A stretch of DNA of 64,000 nt from positions 27,086,501-27,150,500 of the forward strand of contig NC_133558.1 of NCBI RefSeq assembly GCF_048773025.1, written 5' to 3'. Position 1 is the first letter of the stretch; each line of letters begins with the position of its first letter. A program made the position numbers and the translations under genes. Source of the stretch: Camelus bactrianus (lineage: Eukaryota; Chordata; Mammalia; Artiodactyla; Camelidae). Below the pieces are notes generated by a model. That model ran no database searches and was not told where the DNA came from. It was given only the letters and a program-made list of their open reading frames with translations. Shown here in pieces: positions 63,249-64,000 of the stretch.

Positions 63249-64000
63249 CTGAGGGATCAGAGAGGGAGGAATGTAAGACTGAGTAGATCCTGGCCACCCA
63301 CACACTTGTCGGGGTGCTTGGGTGGGGCCAGTCCCCGTCTCCCATCCTTGACCTTGGGCCTAGGATTCTACTCTGCTGGGGAACCAGGTGTGTGTTTGTT
63401 CAGAGGGTGAGGTTCAGGGAGGAGGAAGTAGGCACAGGAAAGAAAGAAGAGTCTTTCGCAAATTTTCTAGTGTCCCCTATCAGGCAACCTGGGCCCAGAG
63501 GACACTCCCCTCCTTACGCCTATCTCTCTCATCTCCTCCTGGACTCTGCTCTTTCCTGTAAGTCAGAGATTGCTCTGCTTTGATGTTGAACACGAACTTT
63601 CCCAGTTGCTCCATGATTGGCAACTGGGATCCAGAGATGAGGACAAGGAAGCATCCAGGGCCAGATTCCAAAGAACACCACCAGCAGCGGGGTCAGATGT
63701 CTTCCCTGGGGGCTTATTAAGAGACACTCAGACCGGTCCTGCCACCCTCATCCATCAATTCAGGGCTGTACCATCCCGTTTTCTAGAGGAAGGCTGGTGT
63801 TTGAATGGTGGAAGAGGCTGTGAGGTCTCAGTCTAGGGGGCAACGCTGAGTCTCCCTCACCAAGGAACAGGAAAACGGAGAGAGATGGAAGGGGAGGGAG
63901 GGCTGCTGCTGCATCCCACTGCTGTGCACGCCAAGGATGTGCTCCTGAGGGCCCGCGATGAAGGAGGGGGTTGGACAGCAGCAGTCCCCGACTTCCCCAC
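63249..64000. other. TREML2 intron upstream of the stalk exon
   Basis: No Ig-domain exon was found up to the right edge. Nothing else is recognised. Confidence 0.45.

Noticed and set aside
1-64000. CRISPR array, bacterial operon or integrated DNA virus
   Set aside because: The window is plainly mammalian. No spaced palindromic repeats or dense prokaryote-like coding were seen.

Overview
The window is mammalian nuclear DNA: split genes with GT-AG introns, LINE-1, L2 and MIR fossils, and no bacterial-type coding. The order of genes is that of human 6p21.1 at the TREM cluster. The L1 3' ends (for example 1-110 and 27850-28235) look laurasiatherian, possibly cetartiodactyl or camelid. That is a recollection of repeat style and is weakly held. 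I saw no young lineage-specific SINE to settle the species.

Left half (3377-35152, + strand): 29 consecutive coding exons of a soluble adenylyl cyclase (ADCY10) paralogue. They cover the equivalent of human ADCY10 residue 99 to the C-terminus, about 1490 codons, with every splice phase in register and no internal stop. The first exons lie left of the window. In human this position holds the pseudogene ADCY10P1, so an open copy here is the most striking feature. The reading frame is preserved, but several residues needed for cyclase chemistry and bicarbonate sensing are replaced, while the NTPase P-loop and Walker B are kept. The long introns hold L1, MIR and L2 fossils and an ancient repeat seen several times.

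35.2-40.3 kb: a gene-free gap between convergent genes, made of a long antisense L1 and a probable solo LTR.

Right half (- strand): TREML1 (40524-44859, complete, six coding exons), TREM2 (48898-53261, complete, five coding exons), a dead TREM-like gene (56065-56694), then the last three coding exons of TREML2 (61272-63248), whose signal and Ig exons lie beyond the right edge. TREML1 carries a cytoplasmic ITIM-like tyrosine, TREM2 a transmembrane lysine for pairing with DAP12, and TREML2 a mucin-like stalk and a short tail. They are myeloid, platelet and lymphoid surface receptors with opposing signalling modes. Between them are MIRs, an L1 3' end, LTR fossils and simple repeats.

Human sequences used for comparison are recalled, not searched. 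Exon limits come from hand-read splice sites and phase continuity.
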